Positions 1 to 7,647 of a DNA stretch of 49,530 nucleotides are shown piece after piece. Position numbers and translations under genes: made by a program. The notes beneath the pieces were generated by a model. That model made no database searches and was not told the DNA's origin. It saw only the letters and a list, made by a program, of their open reading frames with translations. How positions within the stretch are numbered: the stretch's first letter is position 1; every line of letters begins with the position of its first letter. The DNA is taken from IMG/VR virus record IMGVR_UViG_3300007514_000023, positions 1 to 49,530 of that record, one strand, 5' to 3'. Source of the DNA: a virus.

Positions 1-170
1 ACTTGCTGTATTGTTGTATCATCCCTCATATCATTTCTAATATCGGGGTTCACATGAATCTGCATATTCAATTTATCTGGTGTTAATAATTGCTGTGCAG
101 TTCTTGTACCTCGTTCACTGGCACAGCCGATTGTAATACTCATTATCAAAATGAAAAATGTCAATCTCAT
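1..170 (-). CDS. Putative lipoprotein, 5' part only (runs off the left edge)
   Basis: An open frame begins at the ATG at 168-170, reads without a stop to base 1 and continues outside the window. The first residues, MRLTFFILIMSITIGC, form a short basic-plus-hydrophobic signal followed by a Cys at residue 16, preceded by T-I-G. This resembles a loose lipobox, so the mature protein may be lipid-anchored. The visible mature part is polar (ASERGTRTAQQLLTPDK). A good Shine-Dalgarno AGGAG lies 5 bases upstream. Function is unknown; small phage lipoproteins can act in lysis (spanin), superinfection exclusion or the envelope, but nothing here discriminates between these. Confidence 0.6.
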   Translation of the reverse strand, partial: MRLTFFILIMSITIGCASERGTRTAQQLLTPDKLNMQIHVNPDIRNDMRDDTTIQQ

Positions 171-208
171 CTTCTCTCCTTTTTTATTATTTATTAATTA
201 TTCACTAA

Positions 209-216
209 TACTTATA
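209..216 (-). promoter_or_regulatory. Possible late promoter variant TATAAGTA
   Basis: In the 105-base AT-rich gap between the lipoprotein start and the next gene, the minus strand reads TATAAGTA. This is one mismatch from the T4 late consensus TATAAATA and lies 38 bases upstream of the lipoprotein ATG. Given the AT richness it could be chance. Confidence 0.3.
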
Positions 217-275
217 AAAAAAGAGTTAGATTTTTGTTAGGATAAGATTAAACTTTTGTAAGTTTTTTGTAAAGA

Positions 276-476
276 TTAGAAATGTTTGTTTGCCATCTCT
301 AACATTTCATCATACTTTGCGACATTAGACATTTCCTCTGCCATTGTACCCAAAATGTCTGGATGATCCGCAACACCAACACCCTTATCAAGAATGTTGT
401 TGATATTTGCTTTATGTTTCGCAATATGACCTAAACAATAAACTTTAAAAGCTTCCATCATATTTTCTCTGCTCAT
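276..476 (-). CDS. Small hypothetical protein (66 aa)
   Basis: A 66-residue, probably all-helical, Met-rich protein (MSRENMMEAFKVYCLGHI...) with no transmembrane segment and no recognised motif. The ATG at 474-476 is preceded by a strong AAGGAGAAGGA ribosome binding site. It is the last complete gene of the left-end group and lies 12 bases after the 2OG oxygenase stop. Reading frame and ribosome site make it a real gene; I cannot assign a function. Confidence 0.7.
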   Translation of the reverse strand: MSRENMMEAFKVYCLGHIAKHKANINNILDKGVGVADHPDILGTMAEEMSNVAKYDEMLEMANKHF

Positions 477-488
477 TTTCCTTCTCCT

Positions 489-1112
489 TTAAGATTGATA
501 ATTTAACCACCCTGTAAGAACATACTTTTCATGTTCCTTAGTGATCTGACCCCTATGAGTATGAGTCCAATCAGATGGCCAGATTATAGTTAAACCTTGA
601 ATCGCTGGGACTATTAATTTTTGATACATGAATTCCGTACCCCCAGCTGGTACGGTATTCAAATACGTCATAAATGCTAGACAACGTGATTGTGTAGCAA
701 GTCCATTTCTTTCACAATGCCAATGATAAAATCCTTCACTTGGTTTGTACTTTTGCATATTTATAATTTCTTTTACTCCATACGATTCCATCTCATATGC
801 TTGTTTGAACTTATATTCATATTCAGCAATACATTTATTTAAACCGTCTATGTAATTATTTAAAACCAAGCGATCTTGAATATTATCCAAATCGAAATAT
901 ATATCTGTACTTTTCTTTCGTTTCTCATTCGAGACTAATGTATTTCTATGTTCATCACACGTTCCATACATTTGACCAGTATGATGCCTTCCAGTATTTA
1001 ATTCATAATACGATATTAAATCCTCACATATCTTTTCTTCTAGATAACACCCATGAATAAAAGTTTCATCAGGAAATTCATGCAACTTCAAACTTGTCGG
1101 TTTTTTTACCAC
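489..1112 (-). CDS. 2OG-Fe(II) oxygenase, prolyl-4-hydroxylase-like
   Basis: A 207-residue protein with the double-stranded beta-helix signature of 2-oxoglutarate/Fe(II) dioxygenases. An H-x-E pair sits at H132/E134 in 'YHWHCERN', followed by 'AFMTYLN', 'GGTEFMYQ', a distal His near 184-186 ('THTHRGQ') and a basic residue in 'KYVLTGW' that would bind 2-oxoglutarate. Glu in place of the commoner Asp is tolerated in some members. The family hydroxylates proline, lysine or small molecules using O2 and 2OG; the substrate is unknown. The start is GTG at 1110-1112: AAGGAG lies 7 bases upstream, and the ATG just before it is followed within two codons by a stop. It overlaps the end of the proline dehydrogenase gene by 35 bases, so the two are probably translationally coupled. 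Confidence 0.8.
   Translation of the reverse strand: MVKKPTSLKLHEFPDETFIHGCYLEEKICEDLISYYELNTGRHHTGQMYGTCDEHRNTLVSNEKRKKSTDIYFDLDNIQDRLVLNNYIDGLNKCIAEYEYKFKQAYEMESYGVKEIINMQKYKPSEGFYHWHCERNGLATQSRCLAFMTYLNTVPAGGTEFMYQKLIVPAIQGLTIIWPSDWTHTHRGQITKEHEKYVLTGWLNYQS
758..765 (-). promoter_or_regulatory. TATAAATA box inside the oxygenase gene
   Basis: An exact match to the T4 late -10 element on the minus strand, inside the 2OG oxygenase coding region (reading I-I-N-M) and about 280 bases upstream of the 66-residue gene. It may serve the downstream genes or be chance in AT-rich coding DNA. Confidence 0.2.
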
Positions 1113-1998
1113 TCCATAGCTCCTTCACAACATTTACCACCACCATTTTCATATTATCATACTCTTTCAATCTTCGTAGAGTATATGGCAACCATTCAGT
1201 TCCGAATGGAACATATAATCGAACCTTGTAACCTTTATCCTTTAATTCTTTACTTAAATCCCTACGAATACCATATAACATTTCAAAGTCCATATCATCT
1301 CTTGAGACATTAAACTTCTTCATGTTCTTTACAACTTCTGTTAATACATATTCATCATGCGTACCTACAGCAGATACAGGGGTTGTAATATCCTTAAAAT
1401 GATAATATGATCGACACCTATTTGTAATAATCTGAAATATATTTTTTATAAACAGTTGTCTAATTTGTTTTTTATTTTGATATGCTTCTTTATTAGTTTC
1501 CTTATATGCACCTTTAACAATCCTTAATGAAATCTTACTGTCTAACAAATCTTTAATATCTCTACTGGTTCTAAGTAAATTACTTTGTAATGCAATTCCA
1601 ACATTGTTAGAATGATCTCTTAACTGAAAACATAAATCAATAGTATCTTGTGTCAAAGAAGCATCTTCCATATCCAACCTAACAGTCATACCATTATGAT
1701 CTGCAAGGAAAGAAAGACTCCGCAATACCTTTTGACAATAATCTGTATCAAATTTCAGTCCTAACTGTGATGGTTTAATAGACAGATCAATCTTAATGTT
1801 CCTTTGAGAATAATAAGCTATAATCTCTAGGTATTGTCTATATGCTTTCTCACAATCTTCTCTAGTCTTACTTAATTCACCTAAGTAGTCTATTGAGACT
1901 TCAAATCCGTTTTGCATTAAATCAGCAATTACTGGTTTCGCAGAGTCAAAGTCATGTCCAGCAATAAATCGTTTTGCAAATGGATATAATAATTTCAT
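1078..1998 (-). CDS. Proline dehydrogenase (FAD-dependent PRODH), auxiliary metabolic gene
   Basis: A 306-residue protein, about the size of bacterial monofunctional proline dehydrogenases (roughly 300 aa), which oxidise L-proline to pyrroline-5-carboxylate with FAD and pass electrons to the quinone pool. Conserved PRODH blocks occur in order: 'TVRLDMEDA' (106-113), 'GIALQSNLLRT' (134-144), 'LRIVKGAYKE' (158-167, with the flavin-region Lys), 'GTHDEY' (212-217), 'FEMLYGIRRD' (238-247) and the C-terminal proline-binding block 'VRLYVPFG.EWLPYTLRRLKE' with the Arg pair at 275-276. All key blocks are present, so it looks active. The preceding zinc-ribbon gene overlaps its start by 4 bases and a 2OG oxygenase overlaps its end. 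It probably diverts host proline to energy or glutamate during infection, which is inference from the family. Confidence 0.85.
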   Translation of the reverse strand: MKLLYPFAKRFIAGHDFDSAKPVIADLMQNGFEVSIDYLGELSKTREDCEKAYRQYLEIIAYYSQRNIKIDLSIKPSQLGLKFDTDYCQKVLRSLSFLADHNGMTVRLDMEDASLTQDTIDLCFQLRDHSNNVGIALQSNLLRTSRDIKDLLDSKISLRIVKGAYKETNKEAYQNKKQIRQLFIKNIFQIITNRCRSYYHFKDITTPVSAVGTHDEYVLTEVVKNMKKFNVSRDDMDFEMLYGIRRDLSKELKDKGYKVRLYVPFGTEWLPYTLRRLKEYDNMKMVVVNVVKELWSGKKTDKFEVA

Positions 1999-2216
1999 TC
2001 TTTCTTTTCCTCTTTAGGTTTAGGGGGTTTCTTACCATAACCATCCTTATACCATCCACCACCTTTTAAATGAAATGACGGTGCATCCAATTCTCTAATC
2101 ATAACACCAGTACACCCTTCTTGTTCACAAGGAAATTTATTGTCTCTTTTTTTTATATCAACAAATGCTTCATCAACAAACCCACACAAAGTACAACGAT
2201 AACTATAAAGTGGCAT
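1995..2216 (-). CDS. FmdB-family zinc-ribbon protein
   Basis: A 73-residue protein starting MPLYSYRCTLCGFVDE, the typical FmdB-type zinc-ribbon N-terminus. Two Cys pairs (C8/C11 and C29/C34, 'FPCEQEGCTGVM') would bind one zinc. The tail is basic and Pro/Lys-rich (KKPPKPKEEKK), suggesting nucleic-acid or protein contact. FmdB proteins are described as putative regulators; their biochemical role is not settled. Its stop overlaps the proline dehydrogenase start by 4 bases (ATGA), so they are co-translated. Confidence 0.8.
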   Translation of the reverse strand: MPLYSYRCTLCGFVDEAFVDIKKRDNKFPCEQEGCTGVMIRELDAPSFHLKGGGWYKDGYGKKPPKPKEEKKE

Positions 2217-2218
2217 TT

Positions 2219-2404
2219 CTATTCCCTCGGAACAAAATCATATTTTAATACTTTCGTATAACAACCAGAATGATATTTTCCCACATGGTTCTGATTAAAC
2301 AACTTTGCTGTTAATAAACACTCATTTAACGAACCGTCAAATATACGTTTCTCAGCTGACAAATTAGATAATGTTAGTACCCACATAATTATAACGAAAT
2401 TCAC
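2219..2404 (-). CDS. Small exported hypothetical protein (61 aa)
   Basis: A 61-residue protein with a hydrophobic N-terminus (MNFVIIMWVLTLSNLSA) resembling a Sec signal peptide or a single membrane anchor, followed by a polar domain with two cysteines (C29 and C48) that could form a periplasmic disulfide. It overlaps the end of the upstream paralogue gene by 4 bases and lies 2 bases before the FmdB-like gene. Function unknown. Confidence 0.65.
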   Translation of the reverse strand: MNFVIIMWVLTLSNLSAEKRIFDGSLNECLLTAKLFNQNHVGKYHSGCYTKVLKYDFVPRE

Positions 2405-3030
2405 GATATTTTTTTATGTCTATTAAAATAATCACCGCCAGGCATTCCTAAATGTGTTCTTCCATCTAATACTTTATGATTAACACTTCCCTTTTTTATA
2501 TACTGTAACATTACTTGACCATAATAATCATGTTCGCAAGGTTCTCTCCAATTACTAGTAATAGAACCATCATATACTATCATATCACCAACATTCAAGT
2601 TTGCTTGAAACGACTCACCAGTTTTTAGTCCTACAAAAAAAGGATATAGTTTATCAGACCCATCATGTCCTAAGTGTACTGCAGCTGTAATGTTTTCTTC
2701 TGTACGTCCTGTACCTCTTGATGACATAATCACATTTCCCTTTAAATACATTCTACAATTAGAAACCATTGGTAATAATTCATGTCCAGAATACTTTTCC
2801 ACACTTTCCAGTTGTCTCATCATAACAAGATCAAATGCTGGATCACCAAACAATACGAATGAACCCTTACACTCAGGTTCATCCTCAAGAGTACCAAGAA
2901 AAGGTTGATCTGCAAACAAACCATTTTCATAAAAATACTTAGTTCTTAAATACTTAATAGTCTGGTACTCATATAAAAAATTACAATGTTCTTTTGATAA
3001 TGCATTTTCTATAACAACAGGTTTTAACAT
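2401..3030 (-). CDS. Degenerate 2OG-oxygenase-like paralogue, metal ligands lost
   Basis: This 209-residue protein is a clear paralogue of its upstream neighbour (3031-3675). Shared blocks include 'FLYEYQ.IKY', 'GDPAFD.V.MR.LE', 'L.PMVS..R.Y.KG', 'IT..VH.GH.G', 'N.GDM..Y', 'DYYGQ.ML.Y' and 'DGR..LGMP'. In the neighbour the Fe ligands would be H106, D108 and H161; here the aligned positions are S104, G106 and N160. All three are lost while the fold residues and the following Arg ('NWREPC') remain. It is therefore probably a non-catalytic pseudoenzyme, for instance a regulatory or heterodimer partner, or a binding protein. Its ATG directly follows the upstream TAA. Confidence 0.7.
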   Translation of the reverse strand: MLKPVVIENALSKEHCNFLYEYQTIKYLRTKYFYENGLFADQPFLGTLEDEPECKGSFVLFGDPAFDLVMMRQLESVEKYSGHELLPMVSNCRMYLKGNVIMSSRGTGRTEENITAAVHLGHDGSDKLYPFFVGLKTGESFQANLNVGDMIVYDGSITSNWREPCEHDYYGQVMLQYIKKGSVNHKVLDGRTHLGMPGGDYFNRHKKIS

Positions 3031-3675
3031 TTAGTTTCCCCCCTTTTCTTCATTTAACCAAGGCGGTGGCATACCAATATTAATTCTCCCATCTAAAAAC
3101 GGTACAGGTTTTCCTTCTGGTGTTAAATTACCCTTAGTTGCATAATGTAACATTAACTGACCATAATAATCATACTTACATGGATCACGCCAATGTTCCA
3201 GATCACCAACATATATTAACATATCACCAATATTTAAATGAACCTCTGCGAGTTCGCCTTCGGGAGATCGTACATATAAAGGCCATGTATCTTTTTCTTC
3301 CCCTTCGTGTCCTATATGTATTGTCGCAGTAATAGTTCTATCCCATGGCCTATCTTTGTGTCTTATAAGTTCATCACCCTTTTCATATAGTCTTGCATAA
3401 GAAACCATTGGTATTAAATCTAAACCAGATTCCTTTGATACTAATTCCAAATGTCTCATCAAAACAATATCAAAAGCAGGATCACCATATATCCAAAACG
3501 ATTTATCTTTTGACAAATAATCAGCACCAAAATCACCATGAATAGGATGTCTCTCAATTAAATTATTATCGTATAAGTGTTTAGTTGCTTCATATCTAAT
3601 GTTTTGATACTCAAATAAGAAGTTCGCATGAATATCTGGTATTACTTTCTGTATTACCTTATAAGGCGGTTTCAT
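3031..3675 (-). CDS. 2OG-Fe(II) oxygenase-like protein (intact ligands)
   Basis: A 214-residue protein with the pattern expected of a 2OG/Fe(II) dioxygenase: 'YEKGDELIRHKDRP' gives H106-x-D108, 'TITATIHIG' is the next strand, 'NIGDMLIYVGDLEHWRDPC' gives the distal His 161, and R163 follows. The family assignment rests on these ligands and their spacing; overall similarity to named enzymes is weak by eye. The start is well placed: GGAG lies 9 bases upstream and the ATG follows the gp46 stop directly (TAAATG). Its downstream neighbour is a paralogue without the ligands, so the pair arose by tandem duplication. Confidence 0.65.
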   Translation of the reverse strand: MKPPYKVIQKVIPDIHANFLFEYQNIRYEATKHLYDNNLIERHPIHGDFGADYLSKDKSFWIYGDPAFDIVLMRHLELVSKESGLDLIPMVSYARLYEKGDELIRHKDRPWDRTITATIHIGHEGEEKDTWPLYVRSPEGELAEVHLNIGDMLIYVGDLEHWRDPCKYDYYGQLMLHYATKGNLTPEGKPVPFLDGRINIGMPPPWLNEEKGGN

Positions 3676-5376
3676 TTATCTGTACTCCATAGTTGTAAAG
3701 TTTTTAAGTTTCTCTACTGTAATCTTGTCAGGAAACTTATCGTCTAGTATATCTAATTTATGAGATATAACAAACAAATTAGTTTTATCAAGTATCGCAA
3801 ACAATTTCATTAAATCATCCACTCCTGCTTGATCTAGACTTGCATCAAAAACTTCATCTAGTATTAACAAATTAACATTAACAGAGTTACGCATGGATGC
3901 AATATGTCTCCAAGTCAATAACAACGCAATATCAATTCTTTTCTTCTCACCTTCTGAAAAAGAATAATAGGAGAAATCGTCCCTGTGTCTACTCTTAATC
4001 GTTTCTTGAAAGTTCTCATCCAACTGGAAATTAACAAAGAAATCCATATCCTTCAAATACAAGTTTACATAATTATTAATAACTGGTAAATACTTGCGAA
4101 TAATCTTTGTCTTAATACCCTTGTCATTTAAAATCATTCCAAGAATATCATAATATCTCTTTTGTTCACCATATTGTGTTTTGAGTCCTTTTTGTTCTTC
4201 CAATTCCCTATTTAAAATATTTGTTTTTCCTGTATCAACTTCCTCTGCTTCTTCTTTCAATTCTTGATTTAAATGGTTTATAAATCTATTATGTGATTTT
4301 ATATGACCATTCTTTGAAGTTATTTCAGAGTTAATATGTTGTATCTCATCATTAACTAATTTAATATCTTCTAATCGGGATAAAACATTATTAACTTCCG
4401 TTTCCAATTTATCCAAACCATCATTCATCTCATCTATATCATCATCCAAGTCATTCAACTTAACCTTTTTGAATGATTCATCAATATCCTGCTCGCAAGT
4501 CGGACAATTAGTTTTCTCTTGAAAGAACCGTTTATCCTTATTCAATTTCTTTAGATTCTTATTAATTTGTGTCCGATACTTATCTAAATCCGAATTCTTT
4601 TTATGAACACTATTTTCATCTTTTATTTGTTTGTTTAACGTAAAGATAACTTCCTCATGCACTTCTATTTCTGCATGAAGTCTTGCAATATCTCTTTCTG
4701 CTTCTTCAATCTTTTCTAAATCTGTTTTTCTCTTTTTATCTGATTTCTCTTTAAGTTCTTCTAATTGTTTTTCATGTAATTTTATTTTCTCAACCAACAA
4801 CTTAACATTATATTCAACTTCACTTATTTCTTCTTTAAGAATAACATGGCGATCTTTAAGTAGGTTTCTCATAATAGAGAATATACCAATGTCCAGAATA
4901 TCCTCAATAATTATTCTACGATCACTAGCAGATAATTGCATAAAGGGAACAAATGATGCTGAACCTAAAACAACAATCTGTGTAAATGATTTAAAGTTTA
5001 ACTTTAATACTTTTTCTTCAAGATACTTTTGATAGTCCATAGACTTTGCATCTTGATTAACCAATTTACCACCACTAAAGATTTCAAACAACGCTGGTTT
5101 AATGCCACGTCTTATTTTCCATTCTGTCTTTCCTACCGTGAATTCAATCTCCGTAACAAGTTCTTTTTCGTTGATGGTATTCATCAACTGACCCTTACTT
5201 ATCTTTTTAAAAGGTTTCCCAAACAAAGAAAAGGTGATAGCATCAATCAATGTTGATTTACCAGCACCATTCTTACCCACAACTAATGTCATGGATTCCT
5301 TATCTAGTTTTACTTCTAAAAATTGATTCCCTGTCGATAGAAAGTTCTTCCAACGAACTGTCTGCAATCTTATCAT
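3676..5376 (-). CDS. 46: gp46 recombination endonuclease subunit (SbcC/Rad50-like ATPase)
   Basis: A 566-residue SMC-like ATPase with Walker A 'GKNGAGKST' at 34-42, long coiled coils around 185-400 interrupted by a zinc hook 'CPTC' at 291-294, the ABC signature 'FSEGEKKR' at 473-480 and Walker B 'LLILDEVFDASLD' at 503-515. In T4, gp46/gp47 form the Rad50/Mre11-type nuclease that resects DNA ends for recombination-dependent replication and also helps degrade host DNA. Its length matches T4 gp46 (560 aa). The start overlaps the gp47 stop by one base (TAATG), giving coupled translation of the two subunits. Confidence 0.95.
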   Translation of the reverse strand: MIRLQTVRWKNFLSTGNQFLEVKLDKESMTLVVGKNGAGKSTLIDAITFSLFGKPFKKISKGQLMNTINEKELVTEIEFTVGKTEWKIRRGIKPALFEIFSGGKLVNQDAKSMDYQKYLEEKVLKLNFKSFTQIVVLGSASFVPFMQLSASDRRIIIEDILDIGIFSIMRNLLKDRHVILKEEISEVEYNVKLLVEKIKLHEKQLEELKEKSDKKRKTDLEKIEEAERDIARLHAEIEVHEEVIFTLNKQIKDENSVHKKNSDLDKYRTQINKNLKKLNKDKRFFQEKTNCPTCEQDIDESFKKVKLNDLDDDIDEMNDGLDKLETEVNNVLSRLEDIKLVNDEIQHINSEITSKNGHIKSHNRFINHLNQELKEEAEEVDTGKTNILNRELEEQKGLKTQYGEQKRYYDILGMILNDKGIKTKIIRKYLPVINNYVNLYLKDMDFFVNFQLDENFQETIKSRHRDDFSYYSFSEGEKKRIDIALLLTWRHIASMRNSVNVNLLILDEVFDASLDQAGVDDLMKLFAILDKTNLFVISHKLDILDDKFPDKITVEKLKNFTTMEYR

Positions 5377-6443
5377 TATTCTTCCATGTTAAGTGCTTCA
5401 TTGTATATAACTTTTAATAGTTTCTTTATCTTTATCTTTTCGTCATCCCCATTATCAGGTAATGTGTCAACATACTCATCTAAAAAATCAGATGTATTTC
5501 CAACTTCTATATCATCATCACCCTCACCTTCATACCTCGCACTATACTCACTCAAATCTTCCAGTATAGTTAAGTCTGATAAATCGGACACATATAGTCT
5601 ATCGACAAACGATTCGTATTGTACTGAATCGTTTTTCTTTTCTACAATTAACTTTACAATCTTATCTTTATATTCGGACGTATCAATGTTTGTATAATCA
5701 TATGAATCGTCATCATAATATATCTTTTCAAACAAACGAAACTTGTTTTGTATAAATTCCAATTCCCTTGTTTCCGTATCGAACACATGAAACCCTCTAG
5801 GATCATCATAGTCATTCCATGTTATTTCATAAGGCGCACCTAGATAATGAATGTTACCTTGACTTGACTTGTGATGGTAATGTCCAGAACAAACTACCTC
5901 ATATCCTTTAAATAAAGATTTGGGTATTCCTTCCTCTGCATTATAACCCTTGTACATGGCAAACCCTGCTACTTCTAAATGACCAAACAGAACTTGATTT
6001 TTAGATTCCCTAATAAACTTTATTGTTTCATCATAGTTCTCAGAATTAAGCCATGGAATAATATCAATTTCAAGATCATCAAGTAAAACACTTGCTGGTT
6101 TAGAAAATGTTTCAACATTATTATAATGTCCATAAAGTAATTCAGAACTATTAACTGAATTCGTATTCCTATAATATGTCGAGTGGTTTCCTACAATAGA
6201 ATGTAAGTTAATACCACGTTCACACAAAACATCAAAATAGAATTTCTTTACTTCATTTAATATATTAAAGTTTACAAACTTTCGCCTATCAAATGTATCA
6301 CCTAAATCAATAACGGTGTCAATATTGTTTTCTTTTAAATACGGAAAGAACTGTTGTTCATAAAACTTTCTTATGTAATTCAAAAAGTTCTGACTGTCTT
6401 GTTTCCCGCCGAAGTGCTGATCCGTTATTAGTGCTACCTTCAT
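5376..6443 (-). CDS. 47: gp47 recombination endonuclease subunit (SbcD/Mre11-like)
   Basis: A 355-residue metallophosphoesterase with the Mre11 motifs in order: 'DQH' at residues 8-10, 'DLGDTFDRR', 'VGNHSTYYRN', 'FGHLEVAG' and 'SGHYHHKS'. It supplies the Mn-dependent nuclease of the gp46/gp47 complex. The frame is open 40 codons further upstream, but gp47 proteins begin 'MKVALITDQHFGG', so I place the start at the ATG at 6441-6443; the extra residues do not look like the family. The ribosome site is weak (AAAGAA). The start lies inside the 3' end of a zinc-ribbon gene (86-base overlap), so translation may depend on that gene. Confidence 0.93.
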   Translation of the reverse strand: MKVALITDQHFGGKQDSQNFLNYIRKFYEQQFFPYLKENNIDTVIDLGDTFDRRKFVNFNILNEVKKFYFDVLCERGINLHSIVGNHSTYYRNTNSVNSSELLYGHYNNVETFSKPASVLLDDLEIDIIPWLNSENYDETIKFIRESKNQVLFGHLEVAGFAMYKGYNAEEGIPKSLFKGYEVVCSGHYHHKSSQGNIHYLGAPYEITWNDYDDPRGFHVFDTETRELEFIQNKFRLFEKIYYDDDSYDYTNIDTSEYKDKIVKLIVEKKNDSVQYESFVDRLYVSDLSDLTILEDLSEYSARYEGEGDDDIEVGNTSDFLDEYVDTLPDNGDDEKIKIKKLLKVIYNEALNMEE

Positions 6444-6585
6444 ATTTCTTTGTCCATTTTTTTCCACACCTACTACATTCAAATTCTTGTAATACACATC
6501 CATCAGACATTCGACTAACTGTAAATCCACAATGCGTTTCTTTACAGTCGGAACATAACTCAAACATCATAACGTGATAATCCAA
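6358..6585 (-). CDS. Small zinc-ribbon protein overlapping gp47
   Basis: A 75-residue protein with a Cys4 zinc ribbon: 'CSDC' near the N-terminus and 'ECSRCGKKW' about 25 residues later. The basic C-terminal tail is encoded in the same DNA as the first 28 residues of gp47 in another frame. I favour the TTG start at 6583-6585, because AAGGA lies 7 bases upstream; ATG codons at residues 6 and 7 lack such a site. The ribbon suggests binding to nucleic acid or polymerase. Function unknown. Confidence 0.65.
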   Translation of the reverse strand: MDYHVMMFELCSDCKETHCGFTVSRMSDGCVLQEFECSRCGKKWTKKYEGSTNNGSALRRETRQSELFELHKKVL

Positions 6586-6618
6586 ATTATTATCCTTATT
6601 AGGCTAACATACTGGTTA

Positions 6619-6645
6619 TTAAAAAACAAGGAAAAATCTTCCTGG
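6619..6645 (-). terminator. Weak terminator after gp55
   Basis: Downstream of the gp55 stop the minus strand can pair AGGAA with TTCCT across a 5-base loop (GATTT), with one more outer pair beyond a mismatch, followed by TGTTTTTT. The stem is short, so this is a weak intrinsic terminator candidate between gp55 and the zinc-ribbon/gp47/gp46 group. Confidence 0.4.
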
Positions 6646-6653
6646 CCGGAAAA

Positions 6654-7175
6654 TTATTCAAAATAGAGTTCTAAATTGGGCGTTTTCTTCTTTTTCTTAT
6701 CAGGATTTGTAGCATATTTCTCATGGGTCTTTAAATATTCGATCCATGTCTTTGTAATTTTCTTATTTTCTTCATTATCTGGATTTAACTCATCTAGAAT
6801 ACCTGATCGCTCAACGAAAAGATATTTAATGTGCATCAATTTTCTTTCTTTAACAATTCTCCTAACGTATGCATGATGTATAATCTGTGTAAAATATGAA
6901 AAAGGATTCTTAGATTTTTCTGGATTGAAATTGTGAGCATATAACAAACAATTCTCAATACCGTCAGAAATCAGATCATCTCGGAATGTGTAATTAATAA
7001 AATTAGGGCGCATAATTAAATGTTCACAAATCTTCAAAAAACATTCACCCATATATTCAGTAGAAGGCGGATCATCTTCTTCAACTTCCCTTGCATCAAT
7101 AACCCGCTGTTTCCATTTTTTCATTTCTTTAAAAAACTTCTCATTATCTACATAATGTTTTCTTTTATCAGTCAT
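6654..7175 (-). CDS. 55: gp55, sigma factor for late transcription
   Basis: A 173-residue protein matching the T4 gp55 family (185 aa in T4), the small sigma factor that directs host RNA polymerase to TATAAATA late promoters with the help of gp33 and the gp45 clamp. Family features include the 'DPPSTEYMGECFLKICEHLIMR' block, 'NFNPEKSKNPFSYFTQIIHHAYVRRI' (a sigma region 2-like helix with aromatic residues), and a basic C-terminus ending 'NLELYFE', a likely clamp-binding tail. Its start overlaps the dUTPase stop by 4 bases. Its presence fits the eight well-placed TATAAATA boxes in this window. Confidence 0.9.
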   Translation of the reverse strand: MTDKRKHYVDNEKFFKEMKKWKQRVIDAREVEEDDPPSTEYMGECFLKICEHLIMRPNFINYTFRDDLISDGIENCLLYAHNFNPEKSKNPFSYFTQIIHHAYVRRIVKERKLMHIKYLFVERSGILDELNPDNEENKKITKTWIEYLKTHEKYATNPDKKKKKTPNLELYFE

Positions 7176-7636
7176 TTCCCTGTACTCCCAAATCCACCCT
7201 CACCACGTTCTGATTCCGCAATAGAAGGAACTTCAATAAACTTTGCAACGGTTACTGGTGCAACAACCATCTGTGCAACTCTATCACCTTTCTTTACGTC
7301 ATATCCTTGAAAATGATTATTGTTTAAAATAACTTTAATCTCACCACGATAACCCGAATCAATAGTGCCTGGTGAGTTCAAAACATTAAGACCATGTTTC
7401 CATGCAAGACCAGACCTTGACCTTATTTGTATTTCATAACCGTATGGAAGTTCAACATACAGTCCAGTAGGAATAAGTGCTTTGTTAAAAGGTTTTATCA
7501 TCACATCTTCGCTTGCACGAATATCCATACCAGCATCCCCAATCTTTGCATAGTCTGGTAATGGGTTATCACTTTTGTTTACCATCTTAATCTTAATGTC
7601 TACTCCACTATGATTTCCATCTTCGTCATAATACAT
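7172..7636 (-). CDS. dut: dUTP diphosphatase (trimeric dUTPase)
   Basis: A 154-residue dUTPase that hydrolyses dUTP to dUMP and pyrophosphate, keeping uracil out of phage DNA and supplying thymidylate synthesis. All five family motifs are present: 'DAGMDIRA' (1), 'RSRSGLAWKHGL' (2), 'SPGTIDSGYRGEIKV' (3), 'KGDRVAQMVVAPV' (4) and the C-terminal 'RGEGGFGSTGK' (5). Cellular-type dUTPases have the same size. It sits between a zinc-ribbon gene and gp55, with a 4-base overlap into gp55. Confidence 0.95.
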   Translation of the reverse strand: MYYDEDGNHSGVDIKIKMVNKSDNPLPDYAKIGDAGMDIRASEDVMIKPFNKALIPTGLYVELPYGYEIQIRSRSGLAWKHGLNVLNSPGTIDSGYRGEIKVILNNNHFQGYDVKKGDRVAQMVVAPVTVAKFIEVPSIAESERGEGGFGSTGK

Positions 7637-7647
7637 TGTCTTATCCT

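Noticed and set aside
6444-6563. 40-residue extension of gp47 upstream of MKVALITDQ
   Set aside because: The family begins at MKVALITDQ-like residues; the extension is the antiphase reading of the zinc-ribbon gene.
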